This document shows, one piece after another, positions 42,932 to 51,507 of a stretch of 64,000 nucleotides of DNA. A program made the position numbers and the translations under genes. Source of the stretch: Helicobacter jaachi (GTDB taxonomy: Bacteria; Campylobacterota; Campylobacteria; Campylobacterales; Helicobacteraceae); the NCBI RefSeq assembly GCF_000763135.2, contig NZ_JRPR02000004.1, forward strand, positions 1 to 64,000. Reading direction: 5' to 3'. The notes under the pieces are model-generated. The model did no database searches. It saw only the letters and a list, made by a program, of their open reading frames with translations, and was not told the origin of the DNA. Position 1 is the stretch's first letter. Every line of letters starts with the position of its first letter.

Positions 42932-45170
42932 CTAAAAGTCCGCGCGGAAAGTGAGCCAGTAATTGCGGCTAGGCAAAATGCGTTGGTAATTATTCATTGC
43001 ATTGGTGTTATTGCTATAGGGCGTTAAATCCACAAAATTCACATTAAGTAAATTATTTACCGCCAAAGTTATGGCATATTTTTTAGCAAACTTATAAGTA
43101 GCTGCCACATCTACAAGCTGATAGTCTTTGTAATAATTGCCCAAAATAGCCTTTGTTTGGTCTAGCCTGCCTGCATTTGTGCCAATAGGTGTGGGAGTTG
43201 GCGTTTTATACTTCCCACTCCAGCGCAAATACACATCAAAGTTTTGATAGCTATAGCGCGGCGTAATAGTAAAGCTATGGCGAGGGATAGAATTCACAGC
43301 CCTGCCTACAGGATTTTCACCTGCTGTATTGCTACCGGAGAAAGATACCACTTCTGTATGTGTAAAGCCATAGTTTGCATCAAGCGAAAATCCATACATA
43401 GGCTTTAGCTTAAGGCTTACTTCCGCTCCTGTCATAAGTGATTTATCAAGGTTGCGATAAGTGCGGCATTGATTAGTGCTACCAGTTGAACACATATCGC
43501 CATTAAAGCCCACAGTCTCAATTTGATTTCTAAAGTCTGTATAGAATCCAGTAAGGATAAACATCGCACTATCAGTGTCTAAAATCGCGCTTAGCTCGTA
43601 GTTTAGGCTCTCCTCTGGCTTTAAGTCTTTATTTCCATAAGTGTATGTAGTCGTGTTTCCTGAGGTAGATTCTGTATAGCCCTCATACAAATAGCTAAGG
43701 TTTGGCACGCGCACGCCGCTTGTTACACCAGCTTTAAAAGTAAGCCAATCGGTAGGATTAATATTCACATAAAAGCGTGGATTTGGCACAGCTTTAAAAA
43801 TATCACTATAGTTGTAGCGCAAGCCTAGAGTAGTGCTAATGTATTGATTAATCAAATATTCACCCTCTGCAAAGGCGGCTACTTGATTCATATCGCGCTT
43901 GTCTTCTTCGCTAGTAATTGCGCCTGTGGTTAGATTCACACTTCTAGGCACAATTAATCGCTGCCACATATAATACACTCCACCATTTACAATAAGCGCG
44001 CCTGCCTTGCCAAAATCAAAGTCATTAGTATAGGTGGATTGCACCACGACATCATCATTAATCTTTGGCGCACCTAATGTATCTCCGCTTGATGCTCCCG
44101 GAGTAAGCCCGCTAAGGTGATTTGCCATTCTCCAGCTATCGGCGTGTGAGCGGTAGCTTGTGCGCGCATACTGCACATAGCTAGATATTTTACCCCAGTC
44201 ATAGCTTGCCTCATGGCTTAGGATATTATTATATCTTGTGAAGTCCCGAACTGCTGTGATTGAATTGCCCGAAGTATTAAGCGAGCCATAGCGTCCAAAA
44301 TACATTTCAGAATCCAGATAGATATAATTGTTTTTATTTGGTGTGAAGTTTATGCGCCCACCTAAGTTATATTGTGTAAAGCCAGTAGCACTCCAGCCTA
44401 GATAAGGATTTGCCCTGCTAGTGCCTGTTTGATTAGCCAGAATGTAAGCAGGCTTTAAAAATGCATTTTGCTCCCCATATTTATAGCCTCCGCGTAAGTT
44501 TAAAGAAAGTTTATCTTTGACAAGCGGGGCATTAAGATAGGCATTAAACCCATAGATATTACCAAATACATCACTCTCCTCTGCTAAACGCGTATCAAGC
44601 TGAATGCCAGCGGTTGTCTCATCGCTATGCTTTTTGGTAATGATATTTATCACCCCACCCATTGCATCACTACCATAAATCACTGATGCAGGTCCGCGTA
44701 TCACCTCCACGCGCTCAATCATATTTGCCGGTGGCATAAATGAAGTGGTTGCGTCTATACCATTTGCACCAAAGCCCTGTGCGACATTTTGGCGTTTGCC
44801 ATCTACGAGAATAAGCGTATAGCCAGAAGCTAGCCCGCGCATAGAAATGGTATTAGCCCCTGTTTTACTTGCCTCCACATATACGCCCGGCACATCTTGC
44901 ACAATATCACCCAAATCCCGCACCGGACGCGTGAGGATTTCCTCCCTATCAATGATAGAAATGCTCGCGGGCGCGTCTTTAATATCCTGCTCATAGCCTG
45001 TGGCACTCACCACCGAGCGACCAAGATTTACCTTTTTTACTTCTTTAGAATCTTGAGTAGAGCTTTCAGTTGTGCCCCCCCCCCCCCACAAGCTGTTCAT
45101 CAGCATAAAGCGCGCTAGAGAGTGCTAAAGCGGCGCAAAATGAGATGAAATGTGATTTTGTAAATGTCAT
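42932..45170 (-). CDS. TonB-dependent receptor (CirA-like), phase-variable and out of frame as sequenced
   Basis: The coding region would give a 745-residue outer-membrane receptor. From the ATG at 45170 (after AAAAGGATTACAG) the signal peptide reads MTFTKSHFISFCAALALSSA-LYADEQLV, then runs into 13 consecutive G residues and stops nine codons on. Downstream, in the shifted frame, lie the plug domain (SVVSATGYEQDIKDAPASIS; VEVIRGPASVIYGSDAMGG) and the 22-strand barrel ending in FRADF. A 12- or 15-G tract would restore the frame. Such receptors import ferric siderophores, heme or cobalamin using TonB energy; CirA/enterobactin-type is the best guess. An internal ATG at 45106 opens the main frame but has no signal peptide. 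An inverted repeat upstream may be an iron-regulator site. Confidence 0.88.
45075..45087 (-). repeat. Poly-G/C tract (13 bp) in the TonB receptor gene
   Basis: Thirteen consecutive C on the plus strand, G on the coding strand, lie just after the signal peptide codons. Tracts this long slip during replication in Helicobacter and Campylobacter. As sequenced the tract puts the gene out of frame; loss of one G (12) restores it. Confidence 0.9.
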
Positions 45171-45203
45171 CTGTAATCCTTTTCAAAAGTGATATTTTAT
45201 AAA

Positions 45204-45226
45204 TCAATATCTATTCTTAGTATTGA
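45204..45226. promoter_or_regulatory. Inverted repeat in the TonB receptor promoter region
   Basis: TCAATA and TATTGA, spaced by 11 bases, lie 34 bases upstream of the receptor start in AT-rich DNA. This is a plausible Fur-type operator position, but it does not closely match the TAATAAT/ATTATTA Helicobacter Fur box. The rest of the gap to 45507 holds AGATTCT words and a strong GGGAGGGAG site before trivial open frames (one of about 30 codons running into the moaA 3' end); I do not call a gene there. Confidence 0.35.
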
Positions 45227-45507
45227 GTCATAAAGCGCATATTCTAAAGATTTAAGCTGAAAGTGAAATAAATGTGAAGCAGATTCTATATGAAATGTAA
45301 CAAATGTGTAAAAAAGTTCGCGTTTTATCATCTCTGCGATGTTGCGTTCTATAATCTTATGTCTTTTTCTAGATTCTCTAGCTTTCCATTTTAAAATTCA
45401 CTACTTTACTTTATTTTTGGCAAAGGGAGGGAGTTTATATGAAATAAATGACCAAGCCGCGCGCGTGCAAATCATCGTTTTTAGCCAAAAGGCGTGTTTC
45501 TTTGGCA

Positions 45508-46506
45508 TTATCCGCCGGTGTAGTAGAATGCCCGACTTGAATGCAAATCCTCGCACATATCCTTTTCCCATTGGTTTTTTTCGGGCTTATTTTTCACAGA
45601 GAGTTCAAGGAGGCGCTGCATTTGCTCCCTATCACCCTGCATAATGGCTTTGTGCAAATTCACACTTTCTTGATAATACAAGCAAGGGCATATCACGCCA
45701 TCGCTAGTTAAGCGAATGCGATTGCAGCTTTTACAGAAGTCATCTTCGTGCGGGGAGATAATGCCAAAACCAAAAGGCGCATAAGTGACAGAATCTAGCG
45801 CAGAATCAAAGTTGATTTCATAGAGCTTTGCTGGACCAAAAACATCTTTTTTTACCATACGCACAGGATACGCTGCGCTAATGATATTAAGCATTTCATC
45901 GCTCCTTAAGCCCTGCAAGCCTGCTTTTGCATGGGTATTCTCCATAAATTCAATAAAACGAATGCCAAAGCCATACATCTTGGCAAAATGCAGCATATCC
46001 ACTATCTCATCATCATTGATTTTTTTTAGCGGCACCATATTAAGCTTAATTTTAAAGCCTAAATCACTGGCTTTAAAAATCCCTCTTAGAATCTGTGGCA
46101 GCGCGTCGCGCTTTGAAATAAGCCTAATGCGCTCATCTTTTAGAGAATCTAGCGAAATATTAATGCGCGAAAGTCCTGCTTGCCTTAGCGCACTCGCATA
46201 GCGCTCAAGCAAATAGGCGTTTGTAGTGAGTGTAAGCTCCACTTGAGGCGCATAGGCGTGAATTTGCGCGATAAATTCACTCAAATCCGGGCGCAAAAGC
46301 GGCTCACCACCGGTAAATCGTAACTTTTTAATGCCATTATCAATAGCAATTTTTATAAATGCTAGCATTTTAGGCAGCGGGAGCAGGCTTTCATCAACAA
46401 AATCATCTGGGGTATCTGGCATACAATATTGGCAGCGGAAATTGCATTGTTTAGTCACTGATACGCGCATATAATCGATAGTGCGTTCAAAAGTATCTAT
46501 AAGCAT
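45508..46506 (-). CDS. moaA: GTP 3',8-cyclase MoaA (molybdenum cofactor)
   Basis: MoaA starts molybdopterin synthesis by converting GTP to 3',8-cyclo-GTP. The 332-residue protein has the radical SAM motif at C21-x3-C25-x2-C28 (CNFRCQYC), KLRFTGGEPLLR, and the C-terminal second cluster motif (CKSCNRIRLTSDGVICPC). It ends with the required Gly-Gly tail (FYYTGG). It is divergent from mobA with a 97-bp shared promoter region, linking the two molybdenum cofactor genes. Confidence 0.95.
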   Translation of the reverse strand: MLIDTFERTIDYMRVSVTKQCNFRCQYCMPDTPDDFVDESLLPLPKMLAFIKIAIDNGIKKLRFTGGEPLLRPDLSEFIAQIHAYAPQVELTLTTNAYLLERYASALRQAGLSRINISLDSLKDERIRLISKRDALPQILRGIFKASDLGFKIKLNMVPLKKINDDEIVDMLHFAKMYGFGIRFIEFMENTHAKAGLQGLRSDEMLNIISAAYPVRMVKKDVFGPAKLYEINFDSALDSVTYAPFGFGIISPHEDDFCKSCNRIRLTSDGVICPCLYYQESVNLHKAIMQGDREQMQRLLELSVKNKPEKNQWEKDMCEDLHSSRAFYYTGG

Positions 46507-46603
46507 TTGATGTATCCAAAATTATTTATTGTTGAAAAAATGGGGATTATACAAAATAAGTTACAATGCTCACTAAAATATAAGGATTAAATAAAGGATT
46601 TTT

Positions 46604-47173
46604 ATGCAAAAGATTGATACACCTTGTGTTATCCTAGCAGGCGGTAAAAGCTCGCGTTTGGGAGCGGATAAAACGCAAGTAGATTTTGGCAATCGCACTC
46701 TAAGCGAGTGGATTTTTCTGCATTTGCAAAGTATGTGCGAGCAAGTCTATATGAGTGTGAAGCAAACAGATAAATTTAACTTCCACGCACCATTTTTGAT
46801 AGAATCTAGCCCCATTTACGCGCCTATCATCGGTATGATAAATGCCTTTAAGCAGCTAGATTCTCAATCTTTGCTTTTTATAAGCGTGGATACGCCATTT
46901 ATAACGCAAAAAACACTCTCCCACATCGCCTCTGCGCAAAATCCTATCGCCTTTGCGCAAAGCACGGATAGAGCGCATTATCTTATATCAAAATGGGATA
47001 AAAGTATGCTAGATGCGCTTTTGTGGGCTTTTAAATCTAAAGATTATTCACTGCATCGTATTGTAGAATCTCACCCACACACGGCTATTGAGGCAAGCGA
47101 GGAGGAGTGCTTTAATATCAATACCATGACAGATTATCATAACGCGCTTAAGATGTTTGAGAATCTGCAATAG
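46604..47173 (+). CDS. mobA: Molybdenum cofactor guanylyltransferase
   Basis: MobA attaches GMP to molybdopterin to form the guanine dinucleotide cofactor. The 189-residue protein starts with the nucleotidyltransferase motif VILAGGKSSRLGADKTQVDF and has SLLFISVDTPFI, the metal-binding Asp region. A TACAAT -10 box lies at about 46562 and AAAGGATTTTT precedes the ATG. FlhB begins nine bases after the stop. The moaA-mobA-flhB cluster matches H. pylori HP0768-HP0770 (from memory). Confidence 0.93.
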   Translation: MQKIDTPCVILAGGKSSRLGADKTQVDFGNRTLSEWIFLHLQSMCEQVYMSVKQTDKFNFHAPFLIESSPIYAPIIGMINAFKQLDSQSLLFISVDTPFITQKTLSHIASAQNPIAFAQSTDRAHYLISKWDKSMLDALLWAFKSKDYSLHRIVESHPHTAIEASEEECFNINTMTDYHNALKMFENLQ

Positions 47174-47182
47174 GCTCACATA

Positions 47183-48301
47183 ATGGCTGATGAGGAAAAA
47201 ACCCAAGCCCCCAGCGCGCATAAGATTCAAAAAGCGCGCGAGGAAGGAAATGTAAGCAAAAGTCCCGAGCTTGCAGGATTTTTTATCCTGCTTGTAGGGC
47301 TTGGAATGATGTTTTTGCTCATACCCTTTTGGGTGGAGGGCGCGCAAAAAATTTTTATTCACATTAATAAACTCATCACACTTGATGTGAGCCGCGAGCT
47401 TTTAGGGCAGCTTATGCTAAGCATTGGGCTTGAAATGTTTCTTATGCTCTCCCCCCTTTTTGTCGCGCTCATTATCACAGGCGTGATTGCTAATATCGCG
47501 CAATTTGGGCTTTTACTCTCCCCCAAAGCCATTAAGCCAAAGCTTTCAAAAATTAATCCCATTAGCGGCGTTAAAAATGTCATATCGCTTAAAAAAATCC
47601 TTGATGGATTTATGATTACACTTAAAGTATTTGTCGCTTTTATCGTGGGATTTGCGGTATTTGTGAGCTTTTTTGATGAATTACCAAGCGTGTCTATGGC
47701 AAGCCTTTATGTGCAGATTCTGTGGTTTAGGCAAAAGGCACTTATTTTAATTGGTGTGCTGCTTATTTTATTTTTTGTAATGGCGGTGAGTGATTATCTC
47801 ATCAAGCGCTATCAATACATAAAAAGTCTCAAAATGAGCGTGAAAGAAGTTAAAGATGAATACAAGCAATATGAGCAAAGCCCTGAAATTAAAGCCAAAA
47901 TCCGCGCCATGCAGCAAAAAATTGCAAGCAATCGTATGATGCAAGAAATCCCCTCTGCTTCTGTGGTTATCACTAACCCCACGCACTACGCTGTAGCCTT
48001 GCGATATAGTCAAAAAGAGATTGATAAAGGTCTAGCGCCCATACTTGTAGCAAAGGGCATTGATGAGCTAGCTATACGCATTAAGGCTGTAGCGCGCGAA
48101 TATGATATAAAAATCATTGAAAATCCTCCACTTGCAAGGGAGCTGTATCGGCAGCTTGATATTAATCAAGCTATCCCGCATGATTTGTTTGCCGCTGTGG
48201 GGCAGGTGCTTAGCGAAGTGGCATACCTTGAAAGCTTAGAGGGCAAACATAGAATGAGTGAAGTGCTAAAAGCCGCAGGCGAAAAGGCTGCGCAAGGTTA
48301 A
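47183..48301 (+). CDS. flhB: Flagellar biosynthesis protein FlhB
   Basis: FlhB is the substrate-specificity switch of the flagellar type III export apparatus. The 372-residue protein has the typical start (EEKTQAPSAHKIQKAREEGN), four membrane helices (residues about 28-215), a charged linker (KEVKDEYKQYEQSPEIKAKI) and the autocleavage motif NPTH (VVITNPTHYAVALRY) in the cytoplasmic domain. No strong ribosome site precedes the ATG, consistent with coupling to mobA. Confidence 0.95.
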   Translation: MADEEKTQAPSAHKIQKAREEGNVSKSPELAGFFILLVGLGMMFLLIPFWVEGAQKIFIHINKLITLDVSRELLGQLMLSIGLEMFLMLSPLFVALIITGVIANIAQFGLLLSPKAIKPKLSKINPISGVKNVISLKKILDGFMITLKVFVAFIVGFAVFVSFFDELPSVSMASLYVQILWFRQKALILIGVLLILFFVMAVSDYLIKRYQYIKSLKMSVKEVKDEYKQYEQSPEIKAKIRAMQQKIASNRMMQEIPSASVVITNPTHYAVALRYSQKEIDKGLAPILVAKGIDELAIRIKAVAREYDIKIIENPPLARELYRQLDINQAIPHDLFAAVGQVLSEVAYLESLEGKHRMSEVLKAAGEKAAQG

Positions 48302-48357
48302 ACATAAAAGTAGATTCTATAAATAGGATTAAAAAAAGCGATAAGCGCAATTTATGC

Positions 48358-48363
48358 TATAAT
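48358..48363 (+). promoter_or_regulatory. Probable -10 box of the M23 peptidase gene
   Basis: TATAAT within TGCTATAATGCGCGG, 62 bases before the M23 gene start, in the same TATAATGC context seen before other genes here. It follows the flhB stop by about 55 bases. Confidence 0.5.
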
Positions 48364-48424
48364 GCGCGGATTTTCTACATAATTTTAGATATATTTTTCA
48401 TAGATAAATGGGCAAGGGATATGT

Positions 48425-49789
48425 ATGGATAATAAACGATTGATTTTGGTGAGCATAGGCGTGGTGTTTGCAGTGATTGCTGGGCTTATTATTTTTAGCT
48501 CTATTATTTTTGAGACTGATGCGCCCAAAGTCCATAATGAAACGCTACCCACACACTGGAATCTTACAGATGAAGTGCAAGTGCGCTTTGATGATGAGAG
48601 CGGCATACGACATTATCGCATACAAACCATTTTTGATGGCGAGATTCTAAGCGATGAAAAAGAAATCATTCTAAATAAGCCAAAATCTGTGAATATCACC
48701 TTGCCAAAGCCCTCCACAACGCTCAAAAATGGTACAACTTTGCAGTATAAAATTCAAGTTACAGACTGGAGCAATGCGCATTTTTTTGGCGGCAATACCG
48801 CTAGTGTAGAGCTTAATCTCATCGTAGATACCACGCCACCTAGCATTAAAACCGTTGCGCAATCTTTCCAAATCGCGCGTGGTGGGAGTGCTGTTGTCGC
48901 TGTGGAGATAAAAGATATGGCACTAAAGCATGTGCGCATTAATAATGGCACCGATGATTTTGCGCTGTTTAAGTATATAGATGATGTGTATGTGGGTATT
49001 ATTGCTTGGCCTTTGAAAAATATGTTTTTTAATGCTCAAGTGATTGCTACAGATAAAGCGGGCAATACTACAAAGCAAACTATTCCCATTACGCGCAATA
49101 TCAATGTGCCTTACTACCGCTCAAATATCCGCGTGCAAGAAAATTTCCTAAATGGAAAGCTCAATGAACTCATCGCGCAAATTGATAAAAAATTAGTCAA
49201 AGATTTTGATAATGATGTTGAACGATTTGTATTTTTTAATGAAAACATACGCAGTGAGGACGAGCATAGAATCTTAAAAGCCTGCAGTGATTTAAGCTCA
49301 AATAAAAGCTATATTGATGAGCATTTTCGTGCCTTTGTGCCGCTGAAAGGCTCAAAGGTAGTGGGGAGCTTTGGGGATTATCGCATTTATTATCTTGACA
49401 AAGAAAAAATTAGCGAGGCTACGCATTTGGGCATTGATGTAGCAAGTGTGAAAAATGCGCCCATTATTGCAAGCAATAGAGGCGTGGTGCTGCTTAAAAG
49501 TCATCTTGGGCTATATGGGAATACGCTGCTAGTTTATCATGGATTTGGTATCTCATCTATTTATGCGCATATGTCGGCAAGCAATGTTGAAGTGAGCGAT
49601 GAGGTGCATATCGGGCAAGAAATGGGTAAAACAGGCACGACAGGCTGGGCATTTGGTGACCATTTGCATTTTGGAATCTTAGTGCAAGGGCATTTTGTGA
49701 GGCTTAATGAATGGCTTGACCAAAAGTGGGTAGATGAGAATATCATTAATGTGCTAAATAAAGCGCGCTCATGGACGCAGGGCAACTAA
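48425..49789 (+). CDS. M23-family peptidoglycan endopeptidase
   Basis: The 454-residue protein has one N-terminal membrane segment (about residues 5-28), two Ig-like beta domains (about 35-230; VDTTPPSIKT marks the second), and a C-terminal LytM/M23 domain. Zinc ligands are recognisable in THLGIDVAS and the HxH motif GDHLHFGI. In Helicobacter and Campylobacter M23 enzymes trim peptidoglycan cross-links to set helical cell shape; a Csd-type role is likely. It stands upstream of lpxC, as a homologue does in C. jejuni (from memory). Both zinc-site motifs are intact, so activity is expected. Confidence 0.87.
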   Translation: MDNKRLILVSIGVVFAVIAGLIIFSSIIFETDAPKVHNETLPTHWNLTDEVQVRFDDESGIRHYRIQTIFDGEILSDEKEIILNKPKSVNITLPKPSTTLKNGTTLQYKIQVTDWSNAHFFGGNTASVELNLIVDTTPPSIKTVAQSFQIARGGSAVVAVEIKDMALKHVRINNGTDDFALFKYIDDVYVGIIAWPLKNMFFNAQVIATDKAGNTTKQTIPITRNINVPYYRSNIRVQENFLNGKLNELIAQIDKKLVKDFDNDVERFVFFNENIRSEDEHRILKACSDLSSNKSYIDEHFRAFVPLKGSKVVGSFGDYRIYYLDKEKISEATHLGIDVASVKNAPIIASNRGVVLLKSHLGLYGNTLLVYHGFGISSIYAHMSASNVEVSDEVHIGQEMGKTGTTGWAFGDHLHFGILVQGHFVRLNEWLDQKWVDENIINVLNKARSWTQGN

Positions 49790-49883
49790 GTTTCTAAAAC
49801 AGATTCTGTGCTAGATTCTAAAAAGTGCGGACATAGTCTAAATTGGGCAAATTTTTACACAAAATTAACTCAAAGGGTGCAAA

Positions 49884-49949
49884 ATGCGCAATATATTTGC
49901 CAAAACAAACGATTTACATGCTAAGAAGCGCGCAAAGGATAGCAAATGA
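49884..49949 (+). other. Short open frame coupled to lpxC (possible leader peptide)
   Basis: ATG 49884 follows CAAAGGGTGCAAA and encodes [20 protein letters not shown] plus one lysine before TGA, which overlaps the lpxC ATG (ATGA). It is highly basic. A translated leader could tune lpxC by coupling, but no conservation evidence is available. The remaining gap from 49790 holds AGATTCT words only. Confidence 0.3.
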
Positions 49950-50839
49950 AGCAAAAAACCATTAAAAATAAAGTTGAAATCATAGGCATAGGGCTGCATA
50001 AGGGCGTGCCGGTAAAAATGGAGTTAGAGCCTTTGGGCGTGGATAGTGGGATAGTGTTTTATCGCTCTGATTTGGGGCTTAGCATTCCGCTTAAGCCTGA
50101 AAATGTTGTGGATACCACTATGGCAACCGTGCTTGGTATGGGCGATGCGAGGGTTTCTACTATCGAGCATTTGCTCTCGGCTATTGCTGCATATGGGATT
50201 GACAATATTAGAATCTGCCTTGATAATGAGGAAGTGCCTATTATGGACGGCAGCTCCATTGGCTATTGTATGCTTATCGAGGAGGCGGGCATAGCGGTGC
50301 AAAATGCGCCAAAAAGGGCTATTGCGATTAAAAAGCCTATTGAGATTCAAGATGATAAGAAATTTGTGCGCGTAGAACCTAGTGAAAAGATGATTTTTGA
50401 TTTTAGCATTGATTTTAATCACCCTGCCATACGCCAGCAGCACTATAAGTTTACTTTTAATACAAAGGCTTACAAAGAGGAGATTGCACGCGCTAGGACA
50501 TTTGGCTTTTTGCACGAGGTGAATTATCTGCGCTCTCAAGGTTTGGCTAAGGGAGGGGATTTGAGCAATTGCATTGTGCTTGATGAGAGCAGCATTCTTA
50601 ATAAAGAGGGCTTGCGATATAAAGAAGAGTTTGTGCGGCATAAAATCTTAGATGCCATTGGCGATATGGCGCTGCTTGGAATGCCCTTGCTTGGCACTTA
50701 TGTATCCTTTGCCGGCAGTCATAAACTCAATCACCTGCTTACAAAGCAGCTCTTAAGCGATGAAAAAGCCTTTGAGATTGTGAGCTTTGAGGATAAGGCA
50801 GAGGAAGAAAGCCTTGAATACGCCTTTGGGACACATTGA
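49946..50839 (+). CDS. lpxC: UDP-3-O-acyl-N-acetylglucosamine deacetylase
   Basis: LpxC catalyses the committed, zinc-dependent step of lipid A synthesis. The 297-residue protein has [12 protein letters not shown] near the start, the zinc histidine in STIEHLLSA, and the second zinc site in [15 protein letters not shown]-type sequence ([12 protein letters not shown]). A 21-codon open frame with its own AAAGGG site ends in TGA overlapping the lpxC ATG. The tsaB-like gene overlaps its 3' end. Confidence 0.96.
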   Translation: MKQKTIKNKVEIIGIGLHKGVPVKMELEPLGVDSGIVFYRSDLGLSIPLKPENVVDTTMATVLGMGDARVSTIEHLLSAIAAYGIDNIRICLDNEEVPIMDGSSIGYCMLIEEAGIAVQNAPKRAIAIKKPIEIQDDKKFVRVEPSEKMIFDFSIDFNHPAIRQQHYKFTFNTKAYKEEIARARTFGFLHEVNYLRSQGLAKGGDLSNCIVLDESSILNKEGLRYKEEFVRHKILDAIGDMALLGMPLLGTYVSFAGSHKLNHLLTKQLLSDEKAFEIVSFEDKAEEESLEYAFGTH

Positions 50840-51485
50840 TATTGCACTAGTGAGTGTGAGCGCGCCCATTCTATGTGGAATCTATGAGCAAGATAGGCTT
50901 ATTAAAACCATTCAAAGTGATGAGCTAGCTCTCATCGCATTGCCGCGCATTTTTGAGGCGTTTTTGCCACGCCCTCACAAAGCGCCACAAAGCGCCTTAC
51001 CCGCGCTAGATTCTATACCAGATTCTATGTCAGATTCTGTGCTAGATTCTATGCACCTCACATATAAAGGCAAAATTATAGAATCTATCTACTATGCGCA
51101 GGGTCCGGGGAGCTTCACCTCGCTTAAACTCACGCATATTTTTCTGCACACGCTAAGCCTTATGTATGATGTGAAACTCTTTGCCACTTCAAGCTTTTAT
51201 TTCACCAAAAGCCCTTATATCAAGGCATTTGGCACGACCTACTTTCACCGCGATGAGATGGGCAATATCACCCTTGCGCGCGACAATGTGCGCGATGAGA
51301 CAAACTCCATAGAATCTACACAAAATATAGAATCTACGCCAAGCGCGGATTCTATAGCAGATTCTATAAATGCCAAACCGCAGCACAAGCCTTTGCAAGA
51401 GGGCTTTTTCCTCCCCGACTATTTAGATAAAAGCGCCTTTCACACGCACACACAGCCCCTTTATATCCTCCCCGCACTGCATTAA
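50814..51485 (+). CDS. tsaB: TsaB-like protein (tRNA threonylcarbamoyladenosine modification)
   Basis: The product resembles the short, divergent TsaB of Campylobacterota: [17 protein letters not shown] at the start and the conserved [14 protein letters not shown] block that follows the Gly-x-Gly-Ser-Phe-Thr pattern of TsaB/TsaD proteins. TsaB scaffolds TsaD in t6A synthesis. The start is probably TTG 50814 (after GAGGAAGAAAGCC), inside the lpxC 3' end; the frame extends to TTG 50787. Two Ser-rich stretches ([15 protein letters not shown] and [20 protein letters not shown]) are built entirely of AGATTCTATA-type words and interrupt the fold at loops. Assignment is moderately sure. Confidence 0.75.
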   Translation: MNTPLGHIDIALVSVSAPILCGIYEQDRLIKTIQSDELALIALPRIFEAFLPRPHKAPQSALPALDSIPDSMSDSVLDSMHLTYKGKIIESIYYAQGPGSFTSLKLTHIFLHTLSLMYDVKLFATSSFYFTKSPYIKAFGTTYFHRDEMGNITLARDNVRDETNSIESTQNIESTPSADSIADSINAKPQHKPLQEGFFLPDYLDKSAFHTHTQPLYILPALH

Positions 51486-51507
51486 AATTATACTCAATAG
51501 TTACATC

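Noticed and set aside
45448-45540. Short frame after a strong GGGAGGGAG site
   Set aside because: Only about 30 codons, preceded by a trivial ATG-AAA-TAA, and it runs antisense into the moaA 3' end.
50024-50641. A 205-codon antisense frame within lpxC
   Set aside because: It lies fully antisense to a clear lpxC gene, has no recognisable domain and no ribosome site, and is a by-product of lpxC codon use.
51001-51375. CRISPR-like spacing of repeated words in the tsaB-like gene
   Set aside because: The words are 9-11 bases, irregularly spaced and in an open reading frame; no cas genes are present in the window.
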